Part shown: piece after piece, positions 21,270 to 34,040 of the stretch
Layout of the letters: the number at the start of each line of letters is the position of its first letter
Position numbering within the stretch: the stretch's first letter is position 1
Source: Colius striatus
Taxonomy: Eukaryota; Chordata; Aves; Coliiformes; Coliidae
Assembly: GCF_028858725.1 (NCBI RefSeq)
Contig: NC_084781.1
Location: forward strand, 6,580,513-6,644,512
Length of the DNA: 64,000 bases
Direction of reading: 5' to 3'
Notes under the pieces: model-generated
The model's database searches: none
What the model was told of the DNA's origin: nothing
The model's input: only the letters and a program-made list of their open reading frames with translations
Program-made: the position numbers and the translations under genes

Positions 21270-24200
21270 GAGCCCAAGCACAGGCGGACGCACAATCTGT
21301 GAGAGATTGGATGCTACGCAGGGGGAGGAAAAAAATACCCAAAAGTTGGGTTTGTTTCTCCTGGGAATATCGTGTGCTGTGCTCTGCGCTGGCAGCACAA
21401 ACCCCTCGGCGTCAAATACAGAGGCTCTGTTTGGAAACCTGCAATGAAGGACAGACCCTAGGTGGAATGTTGTAATTGCTAGTGGTACGTACTTGTTTAA
21501 GTTTCATAAATCAGTCGTTTCCTGGGGATGTAATTGCACGCTGCAGCTCGCAGCTGCTGTCGTGGTTAATGCGGAGCTCCACCACAGAAGGCTTTGAAGG
21601 TCGTCCAGTGTGGGCTTGGGCACTTCGGCGTGCTTGGCTTCAAGGGGAGCGTGCTGGTGACAAAGGGTATTTTTTGCATCTGTGGCAGGCATTGTTTGAA
21701 GGAAAATACCACGAGGCTTCAATCAAAAGTTTGGTGATTGCAGCACCAGGCAGCTGGTCGGGGCACACGCCAGTCGGTGCGTGGTAGCTGGCCCACGCTG
21801 CTCCGAGACGAGCCGGCGTTTGTGGTTGGGCCGCAGGCTGAATTTAGATATTCCAGCTTGTAATCTGGAGTGCAGAAGGAGCAATAGCCACAAGCTGTGT
21901 GGGTCCAGGCTGACTCCTCTGGCTGCCCTCGCCTGCATGTGGCAAACATCTGCCTGCTTTATCTCCTCCTTTTTGTCATAATAACACTTCTCCTCCTCGC
22001 CGTACTTGTTACCTGTTGAACTTGCTGGTTTTCCTGCTCTGTTGCACACTGGGTTCTTGCCTCAAGTCTTTGTGTGGCATCGAGGTAGGTGTTGGGGAGC
22101 TCCACAAACTGCTGTATGGGACTCTTGGAAACCTGACTTTCAGGTCAATCCCATGCCCCCATTCCAAATATAGCAAGTGATAAAAATACATGAGTAGCGG
22201 TTCTCATAGTTGGTGCTGAGCTCTTACTACACGTTCACTCACATGTTGACGGCTTTCTTCTTGTCCTCAAAACACTCCTGCTAGATTGTACCAGCAGCTT
22301 CTAAAACGCTCCTGCTAGATTGTACCAGCAGCTTCTCCTGGCCTGCATGCCTAGTGATCTGAAGTTGATGCTGACCCCTCATAGGGTTGGGCCAGTGTGC
22401 TATTTTTACCCTCTGGTTTGATTTTAATTGATTGCTGCCTTCTGTGGTTTAAAACCTCGAGTATTAAAAACATTGTGACCTTACTGGATTCTCAAGGTGA
22501 ATCTATTATAAGGCTTGAGACCCCATTAAGATGCCAGCATAAAGGATCAAAGTGACATGTAAGCACATTGCTTTGCTCAGAAATATGAAACTTTTACGGG
22601 CTGTGGCTTCACTGAGAAATCTCTTTAGTCTTGATTTTTCGGGCTTCTTTTTTTTGGTGTGTGTGACTGGGAACGCTGGCAGCTTCTGGGTGGTGTCTGT
22701 TTGCTGTTAGTTGTATGTGTAGGTGCTGCCTTCTGGCAGGTTCCTGGTGGGTTTGTCTTGGTTTTACCCTCCTGAAGTAGTGCTGCCTGTTTCTGCGGGT
22801 CCTGCCTTAGCAGCAAGATCCCTGTTGCCCCTTCTCTTTCTAGCAGTGATGCAAGTCAAGTGCAAATACCTGAGAGGAGATAGGTTCTTAGCAGCAGGTG
22901 ACGTGGGTGCCTTTGAACACCCAGGGTGTATGCTTGCATGTTTGTGTTGCTTACATGGAGACCTTGGCTAAGTGATGGAAGCCATGGGGGGATGATGGTC
23001 TCTACCTGCAGAGCAGGAGGGGATGTCAGTTTGTCTGTCAGAGCCACGGGTGCCCATGGGGCTAGTGCTGCCTGCTAAAGCAGCACTTGGCCTCGATGAG
23101 CATTGGATGTAGAAAACCCTGGGTTCAGGTTGCGGCTGCCAGTGAGCCTCTTTGATCTCATGGAGTCCATTTTTAGCGGTGTTAGTAAGCGCTGGGACCT
23201 GATTGATAATCTCTTCAAAGGTCTGCTTCCAGAATGGAAATGTCATTGTATTCCCCAAGGCACTGGCAGTTCTCTGGGCTTCTCTGGGGTGGGCTCTGGC
23301 AGCAGTGGTCGTCCGTTCACAGAGGTGCACTCAAGTGCCAGTCCAAAACGTGAGGTCTTTTGTCAGCTGGGACATAAGGTATCTCAAAATTTAATGCAGA
23401 AGCATGCCTTTTTGTTAGAGCAGTCATGCTATTTATAGATAGGGACTTTTAATGGAGAGCCTGAGACCAAACTGGGGCTCGGTAAGCACCATCGAGAGGC
23501 CAAAGAGCACCGTGTGAGCGGTGCCTGGATGGGGACCCTGGTCTCACCAGCCTATGTGACATCTCCTCCTGGGAGGTGGGTGCATCCCAGACCCTTCATC
23601 CGCCTCATTCCAGCGCTTTGTGGTGTCTATTCCTTCTCTGAAGTGTGACAGGGAAGAAAGAAATCTCAAGCAGCAAAGTGACATTCCCTTCCCTCCCCTG
23701 CTCCCCCCGTGCAGTAATAGAAATGCGAGTCTGACTCTACAGCATCAAAAGGGAGATCAGAGTAATCGGATCAAGCATGAGAAACTGCTTGTTGCTGCTT
23801 TTCTGTTTTCAAATGAGGCTGCCTGGCAGCTCCTCTCACAGAACACTCTTAAATGTTAGTGATGTTAAGCCTTGGAGCTGGGGTTGCAGCGCAGTAGGGC
23901 TCTGCTGAAAACGGGCTGGAAAGAAAACTTCTCTGCACAGCCTGAGCAGGGCATGTAGCCTCTGGGCTGGCTGGCTAAAATAAATACCCTCCCTGCTCTT
24001 TGTAGGCGAGAAGAGGAAGGTTTGTCCCCACTTCTAATTGCAGAGTAGTCTGTGTGTTTCAGAGGAAGCAGGAAGCGATGCTGGGTTCTTGGTGGATGCT
24101 GTAGGCAAGATGGCTTGTGCTCAGTGGTTGTGCTCCAAAAGAAGCTGAGCAGATCTTTTATGCCACCACTTCAGGTTGGGTTTCTTGGGCGTGGTGTGGT

Positions 24201-25630
24201 GAGGTCGATGTTGGACAAACCCAAGTTGCTCAAATGTAGGACAAATGCAGAAACCCTCTGCCACCTCTTGCAGAAGATTATGAGGTTGTTCAGCTAATTC
24301 AAAGTGGTTTTGTGGTAACGAAGACGTGAAGCAGTTGTGTTTAGAGAACTGTGGCTGTAGCATGGTTTGGTTTCATAGTCTAAGCTGTTTTGCTTGAAGA
24401 AGTGGTTTGTGCTATCTGATTATACTCCCATTATTGACTCTGACATCTTTGTGCACGTTAGCTAATGTGGAGGTAGGCCACGATATTAGAAGCACAGCAG
24501 AAGCAGGGAAGCTCCCAAGCATTTCCACTCCTGTTTTCCCCAGCCTGTGTAAAATTAGATGCTCTTTTTAGCTGACTTGAGGATAGGCACTGCCACGCAC
24601 CGTGTGAGCTCTTTTTAACAAGAAAGTATGCCGTGTTGGTTTAGGTGTCAGCAGCTCTTTAAAAGCACTCATGCCTAGATGACTTTTCCTGCCTTACTTA
24701 GGGGGAAGGAACAGGGAAGCGTTGCTTGGTGCTGAGATCCTGGGCAGTGCCGCTTTTCGTTATCGTTTCCTGGTGACAGCCTGACTGGGCTTTGTGGCGT
24801 TGGCTTGCAAGCGGGTTGACAAACATCAGAACCGTGAGCACTTGTCATCCAGCGAGCGTCAGCTTTGTCAAACAGCTCCTGGAGGGCGGTTTGGGTGCCG
24901 TAGGGCTGTCAGAGCAAGGCTGCTTTCTCAGGACGGGGGCAGCCGCACCGAAGCAAAGCGAACCCTCCCTCTTGTGAAGCGTTTGCATGGCGTCAGGGAG
25001 AATCTAGGTCGGCTCGACAACAGCTACAGCTCTCCAGGCAGATGATTTTTTTTGGCCACCCTCATTTTTTACTGAGCTGTGCAGAGTGGGGAGGAACTAC
25101 ACAAGGTTCCTTAGCGCGTCCCGGCCGGCGGGGGCTCGAATTGAATTGATGTGCGGGAGCGTTTTGATTTGCAGTCTAACAGTGGAGGTGGTTTGGCCAT
25201 AATAAGGCACCCGGCAGAGCCAGCTGGTATTTCCTCAGCTCTTCTGCAGAGTAATCACCTGCATGTTGCTTCTCCTGGATGGGGGTAGTGGAGCAGAGGA
25301 GGATGCCCGTCCTCGGTGCCTGCTGAGCAGGGTGGTTTGCCAGGCAGCACGCTGGCCCTGTCCCTTGTAGGTGCTTACAGTGGCTCATGGGAGGGATGAG
25401 GCAGAACTGTTGCACTTACTTGTCACCACTGAAGCATGGATGCGTGGAAAGTTCTTGATGGCTAAAAACAGAGCATGACTGCTTCTTTATCGCTTAGCCT
25501 TTCACTTCTGGCCCTTGTTTTCTAGCACTTTACAGATTGCCCAAAAAAAGGCTGCATCATGATCTGCTGGGTTGATACACGCCTGCTTTTCTGCTCTTTC
25601 TCACTTAAGGACCTCTTTTTCCACCTCCTT
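21270..25630. other. Intron 1 unique sequence, no exon recognised
   Basis: Apart from the 34-bp duplication at 22269-22336, this is ordinary non-repetitive intronic sequence. A CpG-rich patch with CCCGGCCGGCGGGGGC lies near 25119-25135, flanked by GAATTGAATTGATG. No reading frame resembles an immunoglobulin domain. Confidence 0.5.
22269..22336. repeat. 34-bp direct tandem duplication
   Basis: Two adjacent copies, 22269-22302 and 22303-22336, beginning AAAACACTCCTGCTAG and AAAACGCTCCTGCTAG. They differ only by A/G at the sixth base. The near-identity suggests a recent local duplication. Confidence 0.97.
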
Positions 25631-25639
25631 GCTCAGCTT

Positions 25640-25850
25640 CTGGTCTGAAAGTGGCTCCAGAAGAGATGTTATTCATTAACCTAGTAGGCAGAGCTACTGC
25701 AAGTGACTCCCACGATGAGTTTTTTGAGCGCTGGCCACATTAACAGCGTCTCATTCGATTTAACGTTCTTACGCTCTGAATCGTTCCATATGATCTTCAA
25801 CAGAACATACACATTTAATCAGCTCTCCCTGAATCCATAACTGCCACATG
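25640..25850. promoter_or_regulatory. Candidate intronic conserved non-coding element
   Basis: AT-rich, unique block containing GTTATTCATTAACCTAGTAG, CATTCGATTTAACG, TCCATATGATC and ACATTTAATCAG. Motifs are homeodomain-like with one E-box (CATATG). No open frame is convincing. Function is inferred only from composition. Confidence 0.27.
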
Positions 25851-25975
25851 TTGCTGCTTCAGCCTGAGAAACACAGGTGCATCTTTGCTCCGTAAGAGAA
25901 GGACTTTCTTGCACAAATAAATACCTTGTGGACTCCGCATTGCATTCACAGTCTGTCATTTTGTCCTCTCCTTCC

Positions 25976-25994
25976 CACACACACACCCCCCCCC
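25976..25994. repeat. (CA)5 followed by C9
   Basis: A short CA run at 25976-25985 runs directly into a nine-base C tract. Confidence 0.85.
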
Positions 25995-28420
25995 ACTCCG
26001 AAGAGGTCTGAGTTCTTTGGGTTGATGTGAGAGGCTGCCAAGGCAGGAAAAGGTGATGGAAATAGGTGTTTCTGGTATGATGAGGGGTGCATTGCCTGTT
26101 TGAGTCCAGCATCATTATGAAGTCCTGAATTAAAGGAGCGCTTGGCCACGTGCAGTGGTGAGATGGTGTCGGTGAGACGGTGTTGCACAGAGGATAGGAC
26201 ATGAAGAGCAGTTCAAAGGAACTTGTGGTATGTGTGAGTAACAGACCTTAAAGTGCAGTGTGGTCTTGTGGCTATTGCTGTGGCACAGAGGTTTTTGGTA
26301 CCAAGCATCACTGTGCCGGTAGCTGCTCCTTCAAATGGTCTCTGAGGTGACTGTGCCTTGGTCTCCTGCAATGATGGAATCTCTCAGGGAGGAGCTGGAC
26401 TGATGGGATGGGGTTCCCGTGGTGCAGGCTCAACAAGCAGCACATCTTTCTCCCATCCTCTCCCTGTTGTTGTGTGTAAATCCCGTCCTAAAGCAGGGAA
26501 TAGCTTGAACGATGCTGCAGTAAACAAACGAGGATTAGTGAGCTATTTTCAGCCTGGTCATCTGCCTTTCCTCCTGGGGAGAGCCCAGCAGGCTGGCTGG
26601 TCGATCCAGTGGGCTTTCTCTGCTGGTAGGGATGAAAGGATTTTGTGCTGGAATTAACAGGGACGTTGGTGGGTGTGCACAGACGAGGAGAATGATGGTG
26701 AAAAGCCATGTGGATTGTTCCTTGCCTCTACTGGGTTTTGCTGCACGCAGAACTGTGTGCAAACTGTCACTAAATTCACTGGGGAAACCTTGGGGAATGT
26801 GGCTCTGCCTTAATAAACTGTCATTGTAGCAGTTGAGGAAGCTGTCGCCCATCGCAGATGCAATCCAAAATGATGTGAAAGGTTTAATGGCTTACTATTT
26901 TTGTGGTGCTAAAAGAAGAGAAATATTACAGAGTAACTTTTGGTTCCTCGGATGATTGATAAAGGTCTGGGATATCATCTACCCAAACCTCCGTAGAGGT
27001 TGCATTTGAATGGACTGGCTGATAAAGTAGCTTTTGCCAGTTTAATAAGCACAGTGAAAGGGTACATCTTGGGAGGGAGAAAAACGCCTCTGAAATGTCT
27101 GCTTGCTAAGATTTGTAAGGAACTCGAGGGCAGATAAGACAGTGAGGAGCTCTGCGTAGGTGTTGAAGCAACTTGTCCCTGTTTTTCTGGAACACATGTG
27201 GATGCTGTGGCTGAGAAGCCGGGCTCCAAGGAGCTGTTGTGCAGAAATGAGTGCTCCTGGGCTCTTCCCTTGGCTCTGCTGTCAGCAAGTGGCCCAGGGT
27301 TCCCAATGCCTTCAGCGATTGCAAGGTGCTGGCAATGTTTGCTCCTCACCCTGTGCGTGATTTTGTAGCTTTAAGTCTCCTCTTGGAGCGGCTTTTTTGA
27401 GCCTCCATTTGTCCAGATGATCAGCATGCGGAGGAGGGCTGACTTGTATTTACATGATTTAGTTGTAAATATGGTAAGTGTTGATAGATATTGTTGTCAT
27501 AAGTGCTTACAGCTACTGGACTGATTGCTGTGTTTCTTCTGTGAAGATCTGTACAAGCTATGCATACGAGCAGCTTCCCAGGGGAAGTGCATGAGATGAG
27601 CTGGTGGTTTCCGTGCAGAAATCAAACCCTACATGTGGCTGGAGCAGGCAGGTTCATTGGGAAAGTGTCATCCATATTGCTTGGCAGCAGCTGGGGTTCC
27701 GAGGCTGTAACGGAGCAAAAACAAGTTCCCTTTTTCCACTCCCTCCCACCCTCTTCTGTGGTAGCAGATGCCATATGTGGAAGAACTATTTGGGGCTGGT
27801 GTGCAGGGGAAGCATCTGTAAGGTTGTACACAGGGGGCTGGGGATGAGCGATGTTAATCGCTGCCACTGGGGGTGAAGGAACAAATGCATTATTTGCTAC
27901 TCGTTTCTTTTTAATTGCCTGCTACGCTCTGCTTGAACCGCTGTTGCTTAATAGTATTACTTCCAGAATGCTTTACATACCTTCCTAGATCCCTTGCCTT
28001 TGCAAACGAATGTTTCTGGGAAATGTGTCTCCAAATGCAAAGAGCCTGGATTTGGCAAAATCCTCTCCAGGGGGTGTGGATTGTACAGGGCTCTCCGCAG
28101 CCTTAAGGCACGGCTTCAGGTTGCTGAAAAATCTTCGGCTCCTGCGCATTTGGCCAGAGGAAATGCGAATTTGGGGGCTGTAGTTTGAGGTTTCGAGGTG
28201 GTAACAGTCATTCCATTAAAAAAATGCGCAGGGAGGGAGAAGCACAGCTTGGCAGTTTGTTTGCTTTTCAGCCCCCTGGCTCAGGACTGTTTTGCCTTAA
28301 GGGAGGGAAAAACAACAGGAAATAAAATCCTCGCTTGTGGATTCAGGAGGAAAGGGAGAACAGGAGCCCTGAGTGAGTACTTAGTATGGACAGTGTAAGC
28401 TTTGCAAAGTCACACATCCA
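25995..28420. other. Intron 1 unique sequence, no exon recognised
   Basis: Ordinary intronic sequence. A short AT-rich patch (TGTATTTACATGATTTAGTTG) near 27445-27465 is the only notable compositional feature. No repeat family was recognised. Confidence 0.5.
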
Positions 28421-28815
28421 GATGGATTACACGAGGAACTTGACATCTTGTTTAAAAACAAATCATTCATTATGTAGCAATGAATAATCAAGCATTACAG
28501 TTTCATCTCTGGAGGTTCCTTTTTTGGTTGGAATTTTGATAGTTCAGTAATTAAAGGCTGAAAGCTATTACACTGCCTACACATTGATCAATTGGTAATT
28601 AAAAAGTTGATGATAGATACGGTGTTCCACGGGACTGGTGAGTTGCCATCGGATCTCCTTCGTGTGTGTGGAAAATTGTCATTTAACTTGGCACATGAGC
28701 CTTTTTTCAATATTCATGGACTATCATACTTGAATTTTCTAAATGCCTTTAAATGGCCAGGATTTGCATACAGTAATTTGAGATCCTAATGGATCACGGG
28801 ATTGTAATGCGACCT
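28420..28815. promoter_or_regulatory. Candidate intronic enhancer, AT-rich with POU octamer
   Basis: A sharply bounded AT-rich block with many homeodomain cores (CATTCATTATGTAGCAATG, GTAATTAAAGGC, GGTAATTAAAAAG, ATTGATCAATTGG), a perfect octamer ATTTGCAT at 28762-28769, and AATATTCATGG. There is no repeat signature, and the 65-codon frame within it has no recognisable domain. It is the most motif-dense block in the intron by eye. Conservation has not been tested. Confidence 0.4.
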
Positions 28816-29250
28816 GAAAGGTTGATTTTTGAGCCCGTCTCTGCCTTCCTCCTCCCGTTACTGCAGAATTCCGGGGCCGTTGTCGCGTTAATTTGCTGTG
28901 GCAGATTGCTGCGGCCGGCTTAATCAGCCTCAGTCCAAGGCAGATACCTCAGTGGGCTTGGAGGTATGACCCTTGCTGCAAGATTCATTCCTTGTATTTC
29001 CCGACAGCTTCTTAATCTGCACCTGGGACCGAGGGTCCGTGGGGCTGCGGCTGTGCAGCCCCTGCGCTTCCCTGCAGCCGTGAGCCCTCGGCCTGGGGCG
29101 TGTTTGGGGTTGTTGAGCACAGCCTCAGCACCACATCCTCTTCAGAGTGACCCTGCCAAACGTGTGGGTGGGATGCTGAAGGGATTCAGGGATGCTCGAG
29201 TGCAAGAACTGTCAAAATGGGGTGCAATTTAGGAGGTTTGTGTAACTGCG
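28815..29250. other. Intron 1 sequence with small CpG-rich patch
   Basis: CpG density is elevated around 28870-28920 (CCGGGGCCGTTGTCGCG, GCGGCCGG) and 29030-29095. No exon or RNA gene was recognised. Confidence 0.45.
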
Positions 29251-29466
29251 GAGGTTTAGATTGGATATTAGGAAGAGCTTTCACACCGAGAGGGTTGTTA
29301 GATGCTGTCCCAGGCTGCCCAGGGAGGTGATGGACTCCCCATCCCTGGAGATACTGAAAAGAGCGCCACAGCTGAGGTGTTGAGAGACTTGTTTTAGTGG
29401 TGGGGTGAGGTGAGGACTTGGACTTGACAATCCTAAAGGTCTTTTCCAACTGAAAGGATTCTGATA
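29251..29466 (+). mobile_element. CR1 LINE 3'-end fragment, plus orientation
   Basis: Follows the avian CR1 3' region in order: TTTAGATTGGATATTAGGAA, GAGGGTTGTTAGATGCTGTC, CAGGCTGCCCAGGGAGGTGA, CATCCCTGGAGAT, ACTTGTTTTAGTGGTG, CCTAAAGGTCTTTTCCAACT and a final GATTCTGATAA. It is a 5'-truncated, mutated copy, as is usual for CR1, with no coding capacity. Confidence 0.95.
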
Positions 29467-30690
29467 ATTTGGGGCATTTCGTCAAATGGATTAGCCAAGG
29501 GACAAGTAATGCATCTGAGTTTCGGTGCTGGAAAGCAGAATGCTGTGTTGCTGTGTCACAGTGGTGGGTTGTGTAGGACACCTTGTCCTGTCCTGGCAGC
29601 TCCCACTTTCCCAGCGTTCACCCTCTCCAGTCGTTGAATATTGCAAGAGCCTGGGGCTCTGCTGAGCCCCTTGCAGCTGAGGGAAGGTTGGAGATAAGTT
29701 TGGTAATGCAATCAGGGATAAAGCAGTCCAAAATGAAGGAAAACTGTGTTGGTAATGGCCTCCGTGATGGAAGATTCATTGCTTCAGGAGTCTAATCTGA
29801 GACCAAAATGAAGCCCAAACCTGATACTCTTCACAGCATAATGCAAGATTTACTGCTCTGCCACGCTCCCAAGATTAAAAAAACCCACCACTACCTTCCA
29901 AAAGTCAAAACTGGGGAAAAACAAAGTTTGTTTCTTTCTTATGAGTAGGGGAAAAAAAACCCCACCACCAGACCCAGATTTGGCCAGGTTTTTATGAAGG
30001 CATGTGCGGATATAGAGTCCTTCCTGCTGTGATGACGATAGCCTCAGAGAGGGCGGAGTGTTGGGGGTGGTTCTGGTGCATGGTGCTAGTCCTCACCCTG
30101 CCAGAATGGCGACTGGACAGGCATCAGGTGAGCTCTCCTGGAGGGATGTGACTCGGTTAGAAATCCTTCCTGAGCAGCCCTTGGCTGGGCTGGCAGCGCG
30201 CCTCACCTGATCTGCAACCCTGGCACCGCTTCCCTGGATTTGGCTGAGAAGCAGAGAGCTGTTCAAGATCTCTGCCAACCTGATCTAGGGGAAAATACCT
30301 TCCCATCGCTTTCTCTGGCAGTGTGGAATGAGCCTGGAAAGGCAGGCAGGATGTCCCCAACGGGGAGCAGATGCCTGATTCCGGGGCGTGAGCCTGTCCT
30401 TCGCAACGCTGCGTCTGCAGTGCCGGGATGCTTCCCAGGGGTCAGGAGGTGTGAGACCCTTTGGAAAGGCAAACTCCTTCTCTCAGTGCTCACCTCTGAC
30501 TGTTGGGATGTCCATCTGTTCCGGGACAGGGCCATCTGCTCCGTCGAGACACGGTGCTGGAAGCCACCACGTGCCGTGGGAGATGAAGAGGTGCCGTGGG
30601 TATGAACGCTAACACGCTCTGGAAAGCTCTGGGTTTCCAAAGCACTTCTGTCCTTAGACACTTGTTGCTTTGTGACAGCTGGTTCCAGTA
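29467..30690. other. Intron 1 unique sequence, no exon recognised
   Basis: Ordinary sequence with short A-tracts near 29876 and 29951. The frames of 155 codons (- strand, 30263-30730) and 121 codons (+, 30240-30605) overlap each other and have no recognisable domain. Confidence 0.5.
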
Positions 30691-30699
30691 ATTTGTTTT

Positions 30700-30990
30700 T
30701 ATAGGGCAGTTTGTAGTAAATGAATGACACGTTGAATATTTTACTGAGATTTTAGATTATCTAAAGAATACTTTCCGCTTTACTAATTGGTAGATAATGC
30801 CGAGTACATTGATGTTGACATGAGCAAATGGATTTAAAATGATTTTGAAGTGAGCCTCGTTAAAAGATGCTCTAATTCAGTCAACAGGAAATGTCAACTA
30901 ATGCGGCCGTGCGTGCGCTCTCAGGCCAGATTGTGGCAGCGCTGGAGTTTTTGCAGGTCTGCATTAATTACAGGCAAATGCCCTGCTGCT
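30700..30990. promoter_or_regulatory. Candidate intronic conserved non-coding element
   Basis: AT-rich, non-repetitive block with TTTAGATTATCTAAAG (a short dyad near 30751-30766), ACTAATTGGTAGATAATGCC, and CTGCATTAATTACAGGC near 30959-30975. The mixture of homeodomain and GATA-like cores and the absence of repeat features resemble conserved developmental enhancers. This is inferred. Confidence 0.35.
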
Positions 30991-33480
30991 CGTGGCTATG
31001 GGCAGGGCTCGTTTCGTTCTGGAAGGCAGGTTCCATGAGTTGCATTTGTTCAAAGGCAGTAAGTGTGAAAGGTGCCTCACTGCTGATCTCAGAGTTGTTT
31101 TTGGCCCTTTGTGAGCCACCTTCAAAGAGGTGAGAGTGGGGAGGCCTCTCTTCATCAGCCTTTTTCTCCAAAATACCTTGGGGAATTAAACCCAGGTGGA
31201 AATGTAGTTAACTGGAAGGTGTTCCCAGGTTGATACGATGTCCAGTTGAATTTCTTGAAGTTCTGGAGGCAGGCAGTGGTTTTGGAAGGTTTCCTAAAAG
31301 CTCTTTCTTCGTGGTCTCAACGTGAGTGGAGGTGCCAGCTGGTTGCCGTTGTCTGAAGCAGCCCTGGCAGAGCTGGGGATGATGAAACTGTGTGTTTCTG
31401 CCCGAGCTGCTCCTAATGCTGCCTTGTGCACGTCATTTATCTGCAGTGGTGAGGAAAATAAAAGCAGAAGCCCTGTAAGAGGGCCAGGTAGCCTGTTTGT
31501 TTGGGTACAGTACATGGGGCTTTGGTTGCCAAAGGTGATCAGGTCTTCAGGATAGATTGCGATGAGCAGCAGCAGTCCAAAGGCATCTTGGTTTTAATCC
31601 CAAGGAAGGAGCTGGATGTCATTGTGTGCTCAGGTCTGTAATAAATCACTGTAGTGCCTAGTACTGCAAGTCCCGTTTGTTGTAGATAGGAGGAGATTTT
31701 TTTACTTGCCCAGATTAGGATCTGCCTTTTCGGGGCCTTCCATCAATAAAATGAACCTTTCCCTTGCTCTGTGACTCTGCAGAGGATGCTGCTTTGCTGT
31801 CTTTCAAGTAGCGTCTGAAGTTCTGAATTCATCAAACTGGATTTGCTTAAGTCTTGTTTTCATTTCCTCGAGACAAATGGGGAAATTGGTGCATGTGGAG
31901 CTGTGGCCCAGCGTTAACCCTTTTCTCTTTCAGGGAAAATGAGCCGCTCTGAAGCTTAGGAAATGAAGGCAAGAACGCTTTGGAGGCATGACTAACATAT
32001 CAAATATGAGCTATGTTGCATAAACCTATTACGGATGTAATGTAATGTTCTGTCTAAAGAGATTCATGGCCGTTGGGGGGAGCGAGGAAAAAATCCTTTT
32101 CAGTACATTGTGGCTGGATTAATGTTATTTCTAAAGTAAAACTGAGAAACTTAAACATCTCTTCCAGCATCGCTGTGCTGCTCTGCTGCTGAGTCCCTCT
32201 GGTCGCAGCCACCTGGCCTACTTAGGGAGCACGGTGTGCACTGGAACAAGACTAATGGGGGAGATACTTGACTTAGCTAATTGGTTCAGCATAAAGGAAA
32301 AGGTTGTCTATAGCCTTGCTCAGCAGTCTTTACACCTTGGAGACGGGGGAGCAGCGCATTGCGGGTGACTCGGAGTCGCAGCTCCTTCAGAAGGGACACG
32401 TAGGAGCCTTGGGGGAGAGGGGGGGGTGTGTGTGTGTGTCAGCTGCAGGTTTTCAACCAGATTTAAACCACCGTGGCTTCGGGAATAAGCTGCTGTGCTC
32501 CCTGCACAGTCTGTGTTACCTTATTTCCACAGACTGAGGGTCACATCTGGCGTTACTGTACGTTGGATGGTGTGGTTGCCCACAGGGAAAGCAGCATGTG
32601 CCGTGTCATAGTGGAGATGACATAAGCAGAGATGTGGTTTACAAATGCTGACAACCTTTGCTTTGCTTCCCTGCTGTCCTCCTGTTACCCTGGGTGTGGA
32701 TGACTTTTGCACCACGTGCATTGCACAGAGTCTCGCGCGATGCTGCGTTTGTGTTTCTCGAGCTTTCTGTTTGCTGCCCTGTGCCACGTCTGCAGAACCT
32801 TTGCTAACGTTAGAGCAAAGCTTTCCCTACCAAACCTGAGCATAGAGTGGTGTTATCCAAAGGGAGAGGGTGAAGCCAGTTTCCTTGGTTTTCCTGTGAT
32901 GCCTGATGGCCCTTTGACACCCGTGAGCTGACTCGGGGAACTGTGGTCAGGGGGTGTCACGGGATATAAAGATCCATTCGTATGGCAAACACCGTCTCAG
33001 CTGTGGGAGATCGTGGGGAAGGTTTAGCCAAGATGATAAATCTGTGTGGAAAAAAATCTACCTCAGTTCTGATGTATTTGGAAGCCCTCAATAGTTAATG
33101 GGTTCCTGCAAGGTGGTTGATTCTTGAAATATATTGAATGCAGCAAAGTGTAAATTAGGGGAAGAACCATAGGAATATTTGTCAGAAAACCCAACTAACC
33201 CAACAAGCCCTTACCTTCCCTAAGTGGAAACAGAGTGCTTCAGGGATAACTTCTTTGGGAGTAACTCTTTGATTTCCTAAGCCCATCTCTGCAGACACAC
33301 AGTGGATAAAAGCTGCTGGGCAGTAAAGGAGGTAGAGAAGTCCACTAGAATCTCTTTCCCAGGCGAGGGACGATGGCAAGGAGCTCTTTTTAAAGGGGTG
33401 AAAACCTCAAAAATCCCCAGGAGATCAGGTCTCAGCCTTCCTGTGTCATTGTGGGCTTGCCAAGCCGTTCAGATGGTGGC
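30990..33480. other. Intron 1 sequence, no exon recognised
   Basis: Unique sequence. An AT-rich patch at about 31980-32160 (ATATCAAATATGAG, ATTACGGATGTAATGTAATG) may be another weak conserved element. A G-run with (GT)7 lies at 32419-32439. No gene was recognised. Confidence 0.45.
32419..32439. repeat. G8/(GT)7 microsatellite
   Basis: A G-run at 32419-32426 is continuous with seven GT units to 32439. Confidence 0.85.
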
Positions 33481-34040
33481 CTGAGCCCCCCTCTGAACGC
33501 TCATTAATGTCTAAAGTGAATAAATGGGGATGTTATCCATTTGGTGCATAATCCCTTCTGTAGTTTGCAGGCAAGCATCATCAAAGGATGCTTAATGTAT
33601 TATGTTACCTGGGATATTTGGGGATATTTTTATTGTACTCAAAGTAATCTGCAAGATCTGATATGAAGAGACACAAAAAGGTTAGTTGAAAGCAGACAAG
33701 AACTGAATCACTGAGTTGAATAGGAACTGCATTGTGCAAGCTGTAATGCTCCTTTCCATTCATTACTGCAATTATAATTATGGAACCCAAAGTATTTAAT
33801 TGGCCTCGCAGACTCTTCACACTGAATAGATTGCATTGTTACCATTTAAAAAAACCACATCCTCTTATGCATTGCAAATACACGTACGTGTTGCGCTCTG
33901 TTTCTCAAGAGGTTCCTTTGTTTATGTGATGAGTGATTAACTGAATTATGGATCCTTCCTATGTTGTGTCAAAGTAAAATCAAATGGGAGATGAGTTCTT
34001 CCCGTGCCTCAGATGACATTAGATGTAGGCTTTAAAAGTA
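33480..34040. promoter_or_regulatory. Candidate intronic conserved non-coding block
   Basis: Long AT-rich, low-CpG block. It contains CATTAATGTCTAAAGTG, the imperfect hairpin GCATCATCAAAGGATGC near 33574-33590, GGGATATTTGGGGATATTTT near 33611, and ATTACTGCAATTATAATTATG near 33762. It is non-repetitive and lacks coding potential. Function is inferred. Confidence 0.28.
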
